In this document: positions 6,983 to 7,534 of the stretch, piece by piece
Numbering within the stretch: position 1 is the stretch's first letter
Layout: each line of letters begins with the position of its first letter
Assembly: GCA_023231365.1 (NCBI GenBank)
Contig: JALNVO010000134.1
Location: 1 to 7,534 of the forward strand
Origin: Fibrobacteraceae bacterium
Lineage (GTDB): Bacteria; Fibrobacterota; Fibrobacteria; Fibrobacterales; Fibrobacteraceae
Length of the DNA: 7,534 nucleotides
Direction of reading: 5' to 3'
The notes under the pieces: generated by a model
The model's database searches: none
The model's input: the letters and a program-made list of their open reading frames with translations, nothing else
What the model was told of the DNA's origin: nothing
Program-made: the position numbers and the translations under genes

Positions 6983-7009
6983 ATAACCTCATTATAGTAC
7001 TAAAAGTAC
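6983..7009 (-). promoter_or_regulatory. Promoter of the barrel-lipoprotein-murI operon, with dyad
   Basis: Reading leftward, a perfect TATAAT -10 box (6991-6996) lies just before GAGG and the ATG, so the 5' leader would be only a few bases long. No good -35 box stands 16-18 bases upstream. A perfect dyad, GTACT-AAA-AGTAC (6997-7009), fills that part of the spacer and looks like an operator for an activator or repressor. This promoter could drive all five genes down to murI. Confidence 0.5.
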
Positions 7010-7410
7010 AAAAAAAGCACCAAAACACAATGTAAAAATCTTATGCAGTTTGACTTAGGGACTGACTACTGGTCACCTCTATTCATTTTTATGACAAAAA
7101 GTTGACTTTCACCTAGGAACATCAAGCTCCATAGAGCTGACTTTCAAGTACCCTTCCCTATAGATAAAGGAATAAGGTAACACCATCAAGAATTGCGGGT
7201 AATAACATCACTGTAGCGAATAAAAAAACTGCTACAAAGCCGGAAGAAAACCAAAGCAAGTTTTGCCGCTAAGATCGGCTTTTGACAGTATCCGCTCAAA
7301 AAAAGGCGAAGAGCGTTCAACCGGGAACAAAACGTTTCATCCTCGACATTTCGGCTATACTCAAGCAAACTCGAGTGAGATAATCGTACTTCTCCCATTC
7401 TTCTCGTAAC
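7010..7410. other. Gene-free stretch with scattered dyads
   Basis: I see no gene I can support here. It contains a 9-base direct repeat TGACTTTCA (7103-7111 and 7138-7146), a dyad AGCTC-CATA-GAGCT (7125-7138) and a weak rightward promoter candidate (CTGACT 7137-7142, 16-base spacer, TATAGA 7159-7164) that leads to no reading frame. A 70-codon minus-strand frame (7186-7398) has no properly spaced ribosome site or recognisable content. It may be a decayed or non-coding region. Confidence 0.4.
7212..7282. repeat. Adjacent and nested inverted repeats, possible structured RNA
   Basis: TGTAGC (7212-7217) is matched by GCTACA (7231-7236). AAAGCCG (7236-7242) is matched by CGGCTTT (7276-7282), and GCAA/TTGC (7256-7266) lies inside the latter. 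On the minus strand the 7-bp arm is followed shortly by seven T (7222-7228), so it could end a leftward transcript. The loops are long, so chance is a real alternative. Confidence 0.3.
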
Positions 7411-7534
7411 TTCATCTGTGAGGGATCACTCCTACTCCTTTCGCACATTCATCTATGAAGGATCTGAGTCTCTCCCTGAAGGGATCGTTTGGTACTAAGT
7501 GCTAAAGCACTAAGTAGTCTCGTTAAGTGCTGAA
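7411..7534. repeat. Cluster of short palindromic and direct repeats at the right edge
   Basis: TTCATCTGTGAGGGATC (7411-7427) recurs as TTCATCTATGAAGGATC (7448-7464), 15 of 17 bases alike, with a period of 37. The second copy contains the dyad TTCAT-CT-ATGAA. Next come TCCCT-GA-AGGGA (7473-7484) and AGTGCT-AA-AGCACT (7498-7511). ACTAAGT occurs at 7494-7500 and 7509-7515, and AAGTGCT recurs at 7525-7531, where the window cuts what may be another palindrome. It resembles an intergenic palindromic repeat element; it is not a CRISPR array because unit spacing and sequence are irregular. Confidence 0.5.

Noticed and set aside
7186..7398. A 70-codon minus-strand reading frame in the right-hand spacer.
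   Set aside because: The only purine-rich stretch before the ATG is too close to act as a ribosome site. The frame has no recognisable motif, and inverted repeats run through it. A real small gene cannot be excluded.
7411..7534. A possible CRISPR array.
   Set aside because: The repeats are short, differ from each other and have no uniform spacers. No cas gene is present.

Overview
The window looks like an ordinary chromosomal stretch from a Gram-negative (diderm) bacterium. It carries tRNA modification, vitamin B6 and peptidoglycan genes next to a run of lipoprotein and outer-membrane genes. The protein style recalls Fibrobacter or a close relative in Fibrobacterota: lipoproteins of no known family, a tryptophan-rich barrel protein, and moderately AT-rich spacers. 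This is an impression and was not tested by any search.

Left edge (1-186): a leftward promoter of stable-RNA type reads out of the window into a GC-rich, hairpin-forming leader. Its gene lies outside. Next comes miaA on the minus strand (187-1104). It is separated by only 30 bp from a rightward pair: a membrane-anchored protein of the divergent polysaccharide deacetylase (YibQ) family that seems to have lost its usual metal-binding motifs, and pdxJ for pyridoxine 5'-phosphate synthesis. A hairpin with T-runs on both strands (2994-3024) ends this pair and can also end the convergent minus-strand gene for an unrecognised 214-residue protein (3046-3690).

The right half is a minus-strand operon transcribed from about 6990 down to 3820. 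Its order is a small secreted beta-barrel-like protein, three consecutive lipoproteins, then glutamate racemase (murI). Two junctions are 4-base ATGA overlaps, the murI GTG directly abuts the preceding TGA, and the first junction has a strong Shine-Dalgarno. The five genes are therefore probably made together and concern the cell envelope. murI supplies D-glutamate for peptidoglycan, and the other four are exported proteins of unknown role.

From 6983 to the right edge there is no gene I can support. The stretch holds the operon promoter with a dyad in its spacer, nested inverted repeats, and at the edge a cluster of short palindromic and direct repeats that seems to run out of the window. I see no mobile element, CRISPR array, tRNA, rRNA or defence system. 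The points most worth following are the degenerate deacetylase, the lipoprotein-murI operon, the outward promoter and the edge repeats.
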